Positions 1-11,800 of a stretch of 64,000 nucleotides of DNA are shown one piece after another. Source of the DNA: JAIBDK01 sp965261915 (lineage in GTDB: Bacteria; Pseudomonadota; Gammaproteobacteria; Arenicellales; Poriferihabitantaceae); NCBI GenBank assembly GCA_965261915.1, contig CBDHDW010000013.1:744001-808000 (forward strand). Direction: 5' to 3'. How positions within the stretch are numbered: the stretch's first letter is position 1; every line of letters begins with the position of its first letter. The position numbers and the translations under genes are program-made. The notes below the pieces were generated by a model that saw nothing but the letters and a program-made list of their open reading frames with translations, had not been told where the DNA came from and ran no database searches.

Positions 1-3000
1 TGGCATAGTGTCCGCCCAAATTCAATACCGCGCCAATGCCAGAGGATTCGCCAACACCACCGTCATAGCGCAAGCCCACTTCCAGCAACGGCTTGAAGTG
101 TCCGCCCGATGACAATGGGCGTTCTTTACCCATCTCCAGCAACAAGCGTAGTCGTTGGCTGTTGAGTTTATCCGCCGGGATTTTCTTGTCCGCAGACGCG
201 GCAATGTCAACCTGTGCCAGTATGATGTCGCTCTTGAGCTTCAAGCCCGATTGCGTCAACCGTCCAGAACCCCCCGCCGATAAACTCAACAGGCGCGTGT
301 CACTGCTGCGCTCGCTATCTTCGGTTGGGGATTGCTGTTTAATGGCCAGTTTACCCTGTCCATAGCCAACACTGCCCCACAAATCAACCTCATCGTTCGA
401 GCGTGCAAAGTACGGGTGAACGCTGGTGATCTGATGCGTGTAATCCCCGCGGGTCTCTTTCCCGTTCTTATCCGTCAGCGTGTAATCAACATCGCCCTTG
501 CTCCACGACACCAAGCCGCCCGCCAGCATATCCTTACCCAACCGCTGGTCGATACCGAGTTGAACACTGAGCACCTCGCCTTTCCAATCGCCATTGCTGA
601 ACTTGCCACTCATTCTATTGTAATCACCACCGCCCCATACTGTCGCACCAGCAGTAGAACCCGCACCGCCCGCCGCATTCAACGGCATCACAAACGCGGA
701 ACGAGACAACATTTCTTTCCAGTCCATTGTGCCGTCTTTCAGCGACTTGATATAGTTGGGTAATTTCTGCGCGACCGTGTTCTGCAGGTTGGCGGACAAG
801 CCGGTCTGGCTATCCAATTGCACCGTTTGACCATCGAACTGGTAACTCGCCACTTCTGGCGTGCCCGAGAAAGTGTCATCCATGCGACTATTCACCGCCG
901 ATACCGTGCCACCCAGCATAACGTGGGTAAGCCGTGGCAAAATATTCTCGTTTAGTTTCCTGGCTGATTCTGGAGTCAGCCCGGTGTAAATAGTCAATGT
1001 GTATTGGTTAGAAGCGTTGCCATTGCCAGCACTATCTTCGGCAACAGCAGCGGCAATAGAGACGATGACGGTACCATCAGAGACACCTCTTACGACGTCA
1101 AAGATGAATGTTGTGCCATCAGCATTGGCAACAAAGTTAGACGCACCCGGATTGCCTCCGTTTGCCGTGCCGGTTACCGTAATATCAGATAGTTCAAAAC
1201 CAGTAACATCCTCATTAAAAGTCGCGGTATAGCTTAGTGTCTCGGCATCTACTGTGCTACCACTCGCACCCGAACTGGATGTGATGACTACCGTAGGGGG
1301 CGTGGTATCCGCCGCATTAACCGTAATGGCTACCGTAGCGGTAGCCTCACCACCGCTATTAGTGGCGGTGATGGTGTAGGTGGTTTCAGTTGCCTCCGCC
1401 GTTGGTGTACCTGAAATGGTGCCGCTGTTTTCGTCAAACGATAACCCATTGCCAATGGCTGGGTCGATGCTGTAGCTGTCAACCGCGCCGCCTGTTGAAG
1501 CGATGGTTATATCCTCGATAGCCGTTCCCGCTGTTGCCGTTACTGTGGCGGGGGTGATGCTGATCATCGGGGCGGCATCCTTGTTGCTGGAGGCACTAAA
1601 AACTGCGAATGGCGAAAAGCTCGTGGCAAGGGCTGTCACCTTTCGTGCGTTTGTATCACGGCTGACATGTGGCAAAGCCTCCCACTTGCTCGCCGCCACA
1701 TCATAGTGAAAGACATACGGGTCTTTGCCTGCTGGCACATCGCCTGCTTCATAAGACAAGGTAACTTCACATCCTCTGGCAGGGCATGCATTCTTATCCA
1801 CCGAAATATCAACTGCCGTATCCGCTACCAAAGTGGGTGGGATTGTGCGGTCAATGCTTGATGGTGCATTGCTCAAATCAATGCCGTCCTCAGCAACTGC
1901 CCTGTCCACTATCTTTTGCCACTCTTGAGAGGGTACTTCCTTGGCAACAAAACTCGTGATTGTTTTAGATCCTTTGGTTGCCACTTCAACTTGAATCTCA
2001 CGACTTCCAACCGTAACGGTTTTGGTTTCTTTTGCAGTCGGAACCGTTATCGGTGCCGCATTAACCGTGATGGCTACCGTAGCATCATCCTCACCACCGC
2101 GATTAGTGGCGGTGATGGTGTAGGTCTTTGAACCCGCAACCGCATCTGGCGCGCCTGAAATGGTGCCGGTAGTAGCGTCAAACGTCAGTCCATTCTCAAT
2201 GGCTGGGTCAATGTCATAGCTGGCAACCGTACCACCACTTGTTGAATCAATGGTTATCGGCGTGATAGCCGTTCCCGCTATTGCCGTTACCGTAGCGGGG
2301 CTGATGCTGATACTCGGGGCGGCTACGGGTGCCGCATTTACGGTGATGGTTAGCGTAGCGGTATCCGAACCACTGCTATTAGTCGCAGTGATGGTGTAGC
2401 GGGTTGAAGCTGAAACTGCTGTTGGCGTACCTGATATGGTGCCAGTGTCCATGCTAAACGTCAGTCCATTAGAGATGAGCGGGCTGATGCTGTAGCTATC
2501 AACCGCACCGCCTGTTGAATCAATGGTTATATCCGTGATAGCAGTGCCCGCTATTACCGTTACTGTAGCGGGGCTGATGCTGATCATCGGGGCGGCTACG
2601 GGTGTTATTGGTGCCGCATTAACGGTGATGGTGACCATCGCAGTATTCATACCACTGGCATTGCTTGCGGTGATGGTGTAGGGGATTGCTTCTGCTACCG
2701 CTGTTGGCGTGCCTGATATGGTGCCGCTGTTTTCGTCAAACGATAACCCATTGCCAATGGCTGGTTCGATGCTGTAGCTGGCAACCGTGCCGCCTGCTGA
2801 ATCAATGGTTATCGGCGTGATAGCCGTTCCCGCTGTTGCCGTTACTGTGGCGGGGCTGATAGTGATCATCGGGGCGGCATCATTAACCGTAATGGCTACC
2901 GTAGCGGTATCCGTACCACCGCTATTAGTAGCCTTGATGGTGTAGAGGATTGCTTCTGCTACCGCCGTTGGCGTGCCTGATATGGTGCCGCTGTTTTCGT

Positions 3001-3590
3001 CAAACGATAACCCATTGCCAATGGCTGGTTCGATGCTGTAGCTGGCAACCGTGCCGCCTGCTGAATCAATGGTTATCGGCGTGATAGCCGTTCCCGCTGT
3101 TGCCGTTACTGTGGCGGGGCTGATAGTGATCATCGGGGCGGCATCATTAACCGTAATGGCTACCGTAGCGGTATCCGTACCACCGCTATTAGTAGCCTTG
3201 ATGGTGTAGAGGATTACTTCTGCTACCGCTGTTGGCGTGCCTGATATGGTGCCGCTGTTTTCGTCAAACGATAACCCATTGCCAATGGCTGGGTCGATGC
3301 TGTAGCTGGCAACCATGCCGCCTGCTGAATCAATGGTTATCGGCGTGATAGCCGTTCCCGCTGTTGCCGTTACTGTGGCGGGGCTGATACTGATCATCGG
3401 GGCGGCATCATTAACCGTAATGGCTACCGTAGCGGTATCCGTACCACCGCTATTAGTCGCGGTGATGGTGTAGGGGATTGCTTCTGCTACCGCTGTTGGC
3501 GTGCCTGATATGGTGCCGTGATAGCTGTTTTCGTCAAACGATAACCCATTGCCAATGGCTGGGTCGATGCTGTAGCTGGCAACCATGCAC
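1..3590 (-). CDS. C-terminal part of the giant surface protein (Ig-like repeats plus autotransporter-type barrel), frame-shifted from its N-terminal part and running off the window
   Basis: Reading downward from about 3590, the frame with codons starting at positions congruent to 1 mod 3 appears open to base 1. It carries further He_PIG-type Ig-like repeats (each ending in a YTITATNSGG-like strand), a unique segment at about 1600-2040 that resembles anchor-type beta domains (uncertain), one more Ig-like repeat, a bacterial Ig-like domain beginning TPPTVVITSS (about 990-1310), and then from about 980 a segment typical of autotransporter barrels: a glycine- and aromatic-rich stretch with WGGGDYN, LGIDQRLG, VHPYFAR and LEVGLRYDGG. 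The stop codon lies beyond the window. The upstream N-terminal ORF is in another frame, so this part is expressed as a fusion only if the 2-bp insertion near 3588 is absent or bypassed. The barrel call rests on motif resemblance; the continuity of the open frame is direct. Confidence 0.75.
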
Positions 3591-5810
3591 CGCCTGTTGA
3601 AGTGATGGTTATCGGCGTGATAGCCGTTCCCGCTGTTGCCGTTACTGTGGCGGGGCTGATAGTGATCATCGGGGCGGCATCATTAACCGTAATGGCTACC
3701 GTAGCATCATCCTCACCACCGCTATTAGTCGCGGTGATGGTGTAGGGGATTGCTTCTGCTACCGCTGTTGGCGTGCCTGATATGGTGCCGCTGTTTTCGT
3801 CAAACGATAATCCATTGCCAATGGCTGGTTCGATGCTGTAGCTGGCAACCGTGCCGCCTGTTGAAGTGATGGTTATCGGCGTGATAGCCGTTCCCGCTGT
3901 TGCCGTTACTGTAGCGGGGCTGATACTGATCATCGGGGCGGCATCATTAACCGTAATGGCTACCGTAGCATCATCCGTACCACCGCTATTAGTCGCGGTG
4001 ATGGTGTAGGGGATTGCTTCTGCTACCGCTGTTGGCGTGCCTGATATGGTGCCAGTGCTTGTGTCAAACGTCAGTCCATTAGCAATGGCTGGGGCGATGC
4101 TGTAGCTGGCAACCGTGCCGCCTGCTGAATCAATGGTTATCGGCGTGATAGCCGTTCCCGCTGTTGCCGTTACTGTGGCGGGGCTGATAGTGATCATCGG
4201 GACGGCATCATTAACCGTAATGGCTACCGTAGCATCATCCGTACCACCGCTATTAGTCGCGGTGATGGTGTAGGGGATTGCTTCTGCTACCGCTGTTGGC
4301 GTGCCTGATATGGTGCCAGTGCTTGTGTCAAACGATAATCCATTGCCAATGGCTGGGTCGATGCTGTAGCTGGCAACCATGCCGCCTGTTGAATCAATGG
4401 TTATCGGCCTGATAGCCGTTCCCGCTGTTGCCGTTACTGTGGCGGGGCTGATACTGATCATCGGGGCGGCATCATTAACCGTAATGGCTACCGTAGCGGT
4501 AGCCTCACCACCGCTATTAGTCGCGGTGATGGTGTAGAGGATTGCTTCTGCTACCGCCGTTGGCGTGCCTGATATGGTGCCGCTGTTTTCGTCAAACGAT
4601 AATCCATTGCCAATGGCTGGTTCGATGCTGTAGCTGGCAACCATGCCGCCTGTTGAAGTGATGGTTATATCCGTGATAGCCGTTCCCGCTGTTGCCGTTA
4701 CTGTGGCGGGGCTGATAGTGATCATCGGGGCGGCATCATTAACCGTAATGGCTACCGTAGCGGTAGCCTCACCACCGCTATTAGTAGCCTTGATGGTGTA
4801 GGGGATTGCTTCTGCTACCGCTGTTGGTGTGCCTGATATGGTGCCAGTGCTTGTATCAATCGATAGTCCTTCAGGAAGTGTTGGAGCGATGCCATAACTC
4901 GCAACCGCACCACCGCTTGAAGCGATGGTTATATCCGCGATAGCCGTGCCCACTGTTGCCGTTACTGCATCGGTGCTGATACTGATAATCGGGGCGGCAT
5001 CATTAACCGTAATGGCTACCGTAGCATCATCCTCACCACCGCTATTAGTCGCGGTGATGGTGTAGGGGATTGCTTCTGCTACCGCTGTTGGCGTGCCTGA
5101 TATGGTGCCGCTGTTTTCGTCAAACGATAATCCATTGCCAATGTCCGGGCTGATGCTGTAGCTGGCAACCGTGCCGCCTGTTGAATCAATGATTATATCC
5201 GTGATAGCCGTTCCCGCTGTTGCCGTTACTGTAGCGGGGCTGATAGTGATCATCGGGGCGACATCATTAACCGTAATGGCTACCGTAGCATCATCCTCAC
5301 CACCGCTATTAGTCGCGGTGATGGTGTAGGTGGCTTCAGATGCTACCGCCGTTGGTGTGCCTGATATGGTGCCAGTGCTTGTGTCAAACGATAATCCATT
5401 GCCAATGGCTGGTTCGATGCTGTAGCTGGCAACCATGCCGCCTGTTGAATCGATGGTTATATCCGCGATAGCCGTACCCGCTGTTGCCGTTACTGTAGCG
5501 GGGCTGATACTGATCATCGGGGCGACATCATTAACCGTAATGGCTACCGTAGCATCATCCTCACCACCGCTATTAGTCGCGGTGATGGTGTAGGGGATTG
5601 CTTCTGCTACCGCTGTTGGCGTGCCTGATATGGTGCCGCTGTTTTCGTCAAACGATAGTCCTTCAGGAAGTGTTGGAGCGATGCCATAACTCGCAACCGC
5701 ACCACCGCTTGAAGCGATGGTTATATCCGCGATAGCTGTGCCCACTGTTGCCGTTACTGCATCGGTGCTGATAGTGATACTCGGGGCGACATCATTAACC
5801 GTAATGGCAG
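2040..5810 (-). repeat. Array of putative Ig-like (He_PIG type) repeats, about 260-270 bp each
   Basis: Each unit encodes about 87-90 residues with the order AAPMISISPATVTATAGTAI, GGxVASYSI, GLSFDENSGTISGTPTAVAEA, YTITATNSGG, ATVAITVND. Such cadherin-like/putative Ig modules form stalks in bacterial surface proteins. Several units are nearly identical over long stretches (for example 2860-3400 and 3400-4200), so gene conversion or copy-number change is likely. The frame break near 3588 lies inside this array. Confidence 0.85.
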
Positions 5811-8800
5811 GATCGACCAATGCCTGGATTTTGACCAGGGTATCGGCTTCAGCTGCCGTTGACGCTAACACCGCTGCATTGACGGTATCGATGTTGTCTG
5901 CCGTCACCCCGGTGACACCGGCATCGGTGTAATCCATCAGTATCGGTGCCGGGTTGCCATCATCGGCTGCATAGGCGCTGATTTTAGCCAGTGCCGTTGC
6001 CTTAGCCGCTGCCGTCATAATGGCAGGGTCGACCAATGCCTGGATTTTGACTAGGGTATCGGCTTCAGCTGCCGTTGACGCTAACACCGCTGCATTGACG
6101 GTATCGATGTTGTCTGCCGTCACCCCGGTGACACCGGCATCGGTGTAATCCATCAGTATCGGTGCCGGGTTGCCATCATCGGCTGCATAGGCGCTGATTT
6201 TAGCCAGTGCTGTTGCCTTAGCCGCTGCCGTCATAATGGCAGGGTCGACCAATGCCTGGATTTTGACCAGGGTATCGGCTTCAGCTGCCGTTGACGCTAA
6301 CACCGCTGCATTGACGGCATCGATGTTGTCTGCCGTCACCCCGGTGACACCGGCATCGGTGTAATCCATCAGTATCGGTGCCGAGTTGCCATCATCGGCT
6401 GCATAGGCGCTGATTTTAGCCAGTGCCGTTGCCTTAGCCGCTGCCGTCATAATGGCAGGGTCGACCAATGCCTGGATTTTGACCAGGGTATCGGCTTCAG
6501 CTGCCGTTGACGCTAACACCGCTGCATTGACGGCATCGATGTTGTCTGCCGTCACCCCGGTGACACCGGCATCGGTGTAATCCATCAGTGTCGGTGCCGG
6601 GTTGCCATCATCGGCTGCATAGGCGCTGATTTTAGCCAGTGCCGTTGCCTTAGCCGCTGCCGTCATAATGGCAGGGTCGACCAATGCCTGGATTTTGACT
6701 AGGGTATCGGCTTCAGCTGCCGTTGACGCTAACACCGCTGCATTGACGGCATCGATGTTGTCTGCCGTCACCCCGGTGACACCGGCATCGGTGTAATCCA
6801 TCAGTATCGGTGCCGAGTTGCCATCATCGGCTGCATAGGCGCTGATTTTAGCCAGTGCCGTTGCCTTAGCCGCTGCCGTCATAATGGCAGGGTCGACCAA
6901 TGCCTGGATTTTGACCAGGGTATCGGCTTCAGCTGCCGTTGACGCTAACACCGCTGCATTGACGGCATCGATGTTGTCTGCCGTCACCCCGGTGACACCG
7001 GCATCGGTGTAATCCATCAGTGTCGGTGCCGGGTTGCCATCATCGGCTGCATAGGCGCTGATTTTAGCCAGTGCCGTTGCCTTAGCCGCTGCCGTCATAA
7101 TGGCAGGGTCGACCAATGCTTGGATTTTGACCAGGGTATCGGCTTCAGCTGCCGTTGACGCTAACACCGCTGCATTGACGGTATCGATGTTGTCTGCCGT
7201 CACCCCGGTGACACCGGCATCGGTGTAATCCATCAGTATCGGTGCCGGGTTGCCATCATCGGCTGCATAGGCGCTGATTTTAGCCAGTGCCGTTGCCTTA
7301 GCCGCTGCCGTCATAATGGCAGGGTCGACCAATGCCTGGATTTTGACCAGGGTATCGGCTTCAGCTGCCGTTGACGCTAACACCGCTGCATTGACGGTAT
7401 CGATGTTGTCTGCCGTCACCCCGGTGACACCGGCATCGGTGTAATCCATCAGTGTCGGTGCCGAGTTGCCATCATCGGCTGCATAGGCGCTGATTTTAGC
7501 CAGTGCCGTTGCCTTAGCCGCTGCCGTCATAATGGCAGGGTCGACCAATGCTTGGATTTTGACCAGGGTATCGGCTTCAGCTGCCGTTGACGCTAACACC
7601 GCTGCATTGACGGCATCGATGTTGTCTGCCGTCACCCCGGTGACACCGGCATCGGTGTAATCCATCAGTGTCGGTGCCGGGTTGCCATCATCGGCTGCAT
7701 AGGCGCTGATTTTAGCCAGTGCCGTTGCCTTAGCCGCTGCCGTCATAATGGCAGGGTCGACCAATGCCTGGATTTTGACTAGGGTATCGGCTTCAGCTGC
7801 CGTTGACGCTAACACCGCTGCATTGACGGTATCGATGTTGTCTGCCGTCACCCCGGTGACACCGGCATCGGTGTAATCCATCAGTATCGGTGCCGGGTTG
7901 CCATCATCGGCTGCATAGGCGCTGATTTTAGCCAGTGCCGTTGCCTTAGCCGCTGCCGTCATAATGGCAGGGTCGACCAATGCCTGGATTTTGACCAGGG
8001 TATCGGCTTCAGCTGCCGTTGACGCTAACACCGCTGCATTGACGGCATCGATGTTGTCTGCCGTCACCCCGGTGACACCGGCATCGGTGTAATCCATCAG
8101 TATCGGTGCCGAGTTGCTACTATCTTCTGCATAGGCGCTGATTTTAGCCAGTGCTGTTGCCTTAGCCGCTACCGTCATAATGGCAGAATCGACCAATGCT
8201 TGGATTTTGACCAGGGTATCGGCTTCAGCTGCCGTTGACGCAGCCGCCACCGCCCTATTCACGGCATCGATGTTGTCTACCGTCACCCCGGTGACACCGG
8301 CATCGGTGTAATCCATCAGTATCGGTGCCGAGTTGCCATCATCGGCTGCATAGGCGCTGATTTTAGCCAGCGCTGTTGCCTTAGCCGTATTGACGGTAAT
8401 GGTCACGGTATCAGGCTGTGAATCCGTGGTGCCATCATTCACCACCAGCGAGAAGGTCAGCACAGCATTCGCTGGTAACTGCTCTGGTACCGTGAAGGTT
8501 GGGCGTGCGGTATTGGCATTGCTTAAGGTGACCGTTGTCAACGGTGTGCCAGCCGTTTGCGTCCAGGCATAGGTTAGGCTGCATCCGCTAAAACAAACAC
8601 TTGCTCTACCATCCAGGGTGACCACAGTCCCTCTGGCCACGCTCTGGGGCTGGCCAGCTTCGGCGACGGGGTCAGCCAATATAGTGGTTATAGTGGTTGT
8701 TGTCGGTAAACCAGCTAACAGCATGGTGGCTGATGCATCAAGTGGGTTGTTCTGCAAATCCAGCGATGTCAGCGCAGACAGACCGGTGAAAGCATCAGCG

Positions 8801-11800
8801 GGTAATGTGCTGATTTGGTTGCTATGCAAATCCAGCCTTGTCAGCTTAGACAGACCGGTGAAAGCACCAGCGGGTAATGTGCTGAGTTGGTTGTTTCCCA
8901 AATCCAGCCTTGTCAGCTTAGACAGATCCGAGAAAATACCTGCGGGTAATGTGCTGAGTTGGTTGTATCTCAAATCCAGCGATGTCAGCGCAGACAGATC
9001 GGCAAAGTCGCCCGCTTTTAAAGTGGTGATGCCTCTATTGAAGAGATTCAAAGATCCTATTGCTGCTAACTGCTCTGCCGTCACCATGGTACAGTCGGTT
9101 ACACCGTCTATGCTTGCGACAATCGCATTACGAACGGCTTCGGTGCGGCTGCATATACCACCTGACGCATTGGTGATGGTAGTGATTGTTGCCGGTAAAC
9201 CAGTTAACAGCATGGTAGCTGATGCATCAAGTGGGTTGTCAATCAAATCCAGCCTTGTCAGCGCAGACAGGCTCGAGAAAATACCAGCAGGTAATGTACT
9301 GAGTTGGTTGCCAGACAAATCCAGCAATGTCAGCGCAGACAGACCGGTGAAAGCACCAGCGGGTAATGTGCTGAGTTGGTTGTTTCCCAAATCCAGCGAT
9401 GTCAGCGCAGACAGACCGATGAAAGCACCAGCGGGTAATGTGCTGAGTTGGTTGAAGTCCAAATCCAGGTATGTTAGTGCAGACAGACCGGCAAAGTCGC
9501 CCGATTTTAAAGTGGTGATGTCTTCTTCAAAGGAGAAATTCAAATATGTTATTGTTGCTAACTGCGCTGCCGTCACCAGGCCACAGTCGGTTACACCGTC
9601 TATGCTTGTGACAATCGCATTACGAACGGCTTCGGTGCGGGTGCATATACCGCCTGATGCATTGGTGATGGTGGTGATTGTTGCCGGTAAACCAGCTAAC
9701 AGCATGGTAGCTGATGCATCAAGTGGGTTGCCAATCAAATCCAAGTATGTCAGCGCCGACAGACCGGTGAAAGCGCCAGCGGGTAATGTACGGAGTTGGT
9801 TGCCAGACAAATCCAGCGATGTCAGCGCCGACAGGCTCGAGAAAATACCAGCGGGTAATGTGCTGAGTTGGTTGTGACTCAAATCCAGTGTTGGCAGCGC
9901 AGACAGACCGGTGAAAGCGCCAGCGGGTAATGTACTGAGTTGGTTGCCAGACAAATCCAGCGATGTCAGCGCAGACAGACCGGTGAAAGCACCAGCGGGT
10001 AATGTACTGAGTTGGTTGTTACCCAAATTCAGCGATGTCAGCGCAGACAGGCCGGTGAAAGCATCAGCGGATAATGTGCTGAGTCGGTTGCCAGACAAAT
10101 CCAGCACTGTCAGCGCAGACAGACCGGTGAAAGCACCAGCGGGTAATGTGCTGAGTTGGTTGTGACTCAAATCCAGTGTTGGCAGCGCAGACAGACCGGT
10201 GAAAGCACCAGCGGATAATGTGCTGAGTCGGTTGCCAGACAAATCCAGCACTGTCAGCGCAGACAGACCGGTGAAAGCACCAGCGGATAATGTGCTGAGT
10301 CGGTTGCCAGACAAATCCAGCACTGTCAGCGCAGACAGACCGGTGAAAGCACCAGCGGGTAATGTGCTGAGTTGGTTGTGACTCAAATCCAGTGTTGGCA
10401 GCGCAGACAGACCGGTGAAAGCACCAGCGGATAATGTGCTGAGTCGGTTGCCAGACAAATCCAGCACTGTCAGCGCAGACAGACCGGTGAAAGCACCAGC
10501 AGATAATGTGCTGAGTCGGTTGTTATCCAAATCCAGCGATGTCAGCGCAGACAGGCCGGTGAAAGCATCAGCGGATAATGTGCTGAGTCGGTTGCCATCC
10601 AAATCCAGCGATGTCAGCGCAGACAGACCGGTGAAAGCGCCAGCGGGTAATGTGCTGAGTTGGTTGTATCCCAAATCCAGCTCTGTCAGCGCAGACAGAC
10701 CGGTGAAAGCACCAGCAGATAATGTGCTGAGTCGGTTGTTATCCAAATCCAGCGATGTCAGCGCAGATAGATCCGAGAAAATACCAGCGGGTAATGTGCT
10801 GAGTTGGTTGAAGTTCAAATTCAGCGATGTCAGCGCAGACAGATCGGCAAAGTCGCCCGCTTTTAAAGTGGTGATGCCTCCAAAGAAATTCAAAGATTCT
10901 ATTGCTGCTAACTGCGCTGCCGTCACCATGGTACAGTCGGTTACACCGTCTATGCTTGCGACAATCGCATTACGAACGGCTTCGGTGCGGGGGCATATAC
11001 CACCTGACGCATTGGTGATGGTGGTGATTGTTGCCGGTAAACCAGTTAACAGCATGGTAGCTGATGCATCAAGTGGGTTGCCAAACAAATCCAGCCTTGT
11101 CAGCTTAGACAGGCTCGAGAAAATACCAGCGGGTAATGTGTTGAGTCGGTTGTTATTCAAATACAGCTCTGTCAGCGCAGACAGAGCGGTGAAAATACCA
11201 GCGGGTAATGTGCTGAGTTGGTTGAAGTCCAAATCCAGCCTTGTCAGCGCAGACAGACCGGTGAAAGCACCAGCGGATAATGTGCTGAGTCGGTTGTTAT
11301 TCAAATACAGCTCTGTCAGCGCAGACAGATCGGTGAAAGCACCAGCGGATAATGTGCTGAGTTGGTTGAAGTCCAAATCCAGCCTTGTCAGCTTAGACAG
11401 ATCGGTGAAAGCACCAGCGGATAATGTGCTGAGTTGGTTGTTATTCAAATACAGCTCTGTCAGCGCAGACAGATCGGTGAAAGCACCAGCGGATAATGTG
11501 CTGAGTCGGTTGAAGTCCAAATCCAGCCTTGTCAGCTTAGACAGATCGGTGAAAGCACCAGCGGATAATGTGCTGAGTTGGTTGTTATTCAAATACAGCT
11601 CTGTCAGCGCAGACAGATCGGTGAAAGCACCAGCGGATAATGTGCTGAGTCGGTTGTTTCCCAAACTCAGACTTATCAGCGCAGACAGACCGGTGAAAGC
11701 ACCAGCGGGTAATGTGCTGAGTTGGTTGTATCTCAAATTCAGGTATGTCAGCTTAGACAGACCGGTGAAAGCATCAGCGAGTAATGTGCTGAGTTGGTTG

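Noticed and set aside
5717..5932. Plus-strand ORF inside the Ig-like/72-residue boundary
   Set aside because: Composition is a mirror of the minus-strand repeat with no start context.
5812..8388. CRISPR-like array
   Set aside because: The 216-bp units are coding repeats without spacers; no cas genes are present.
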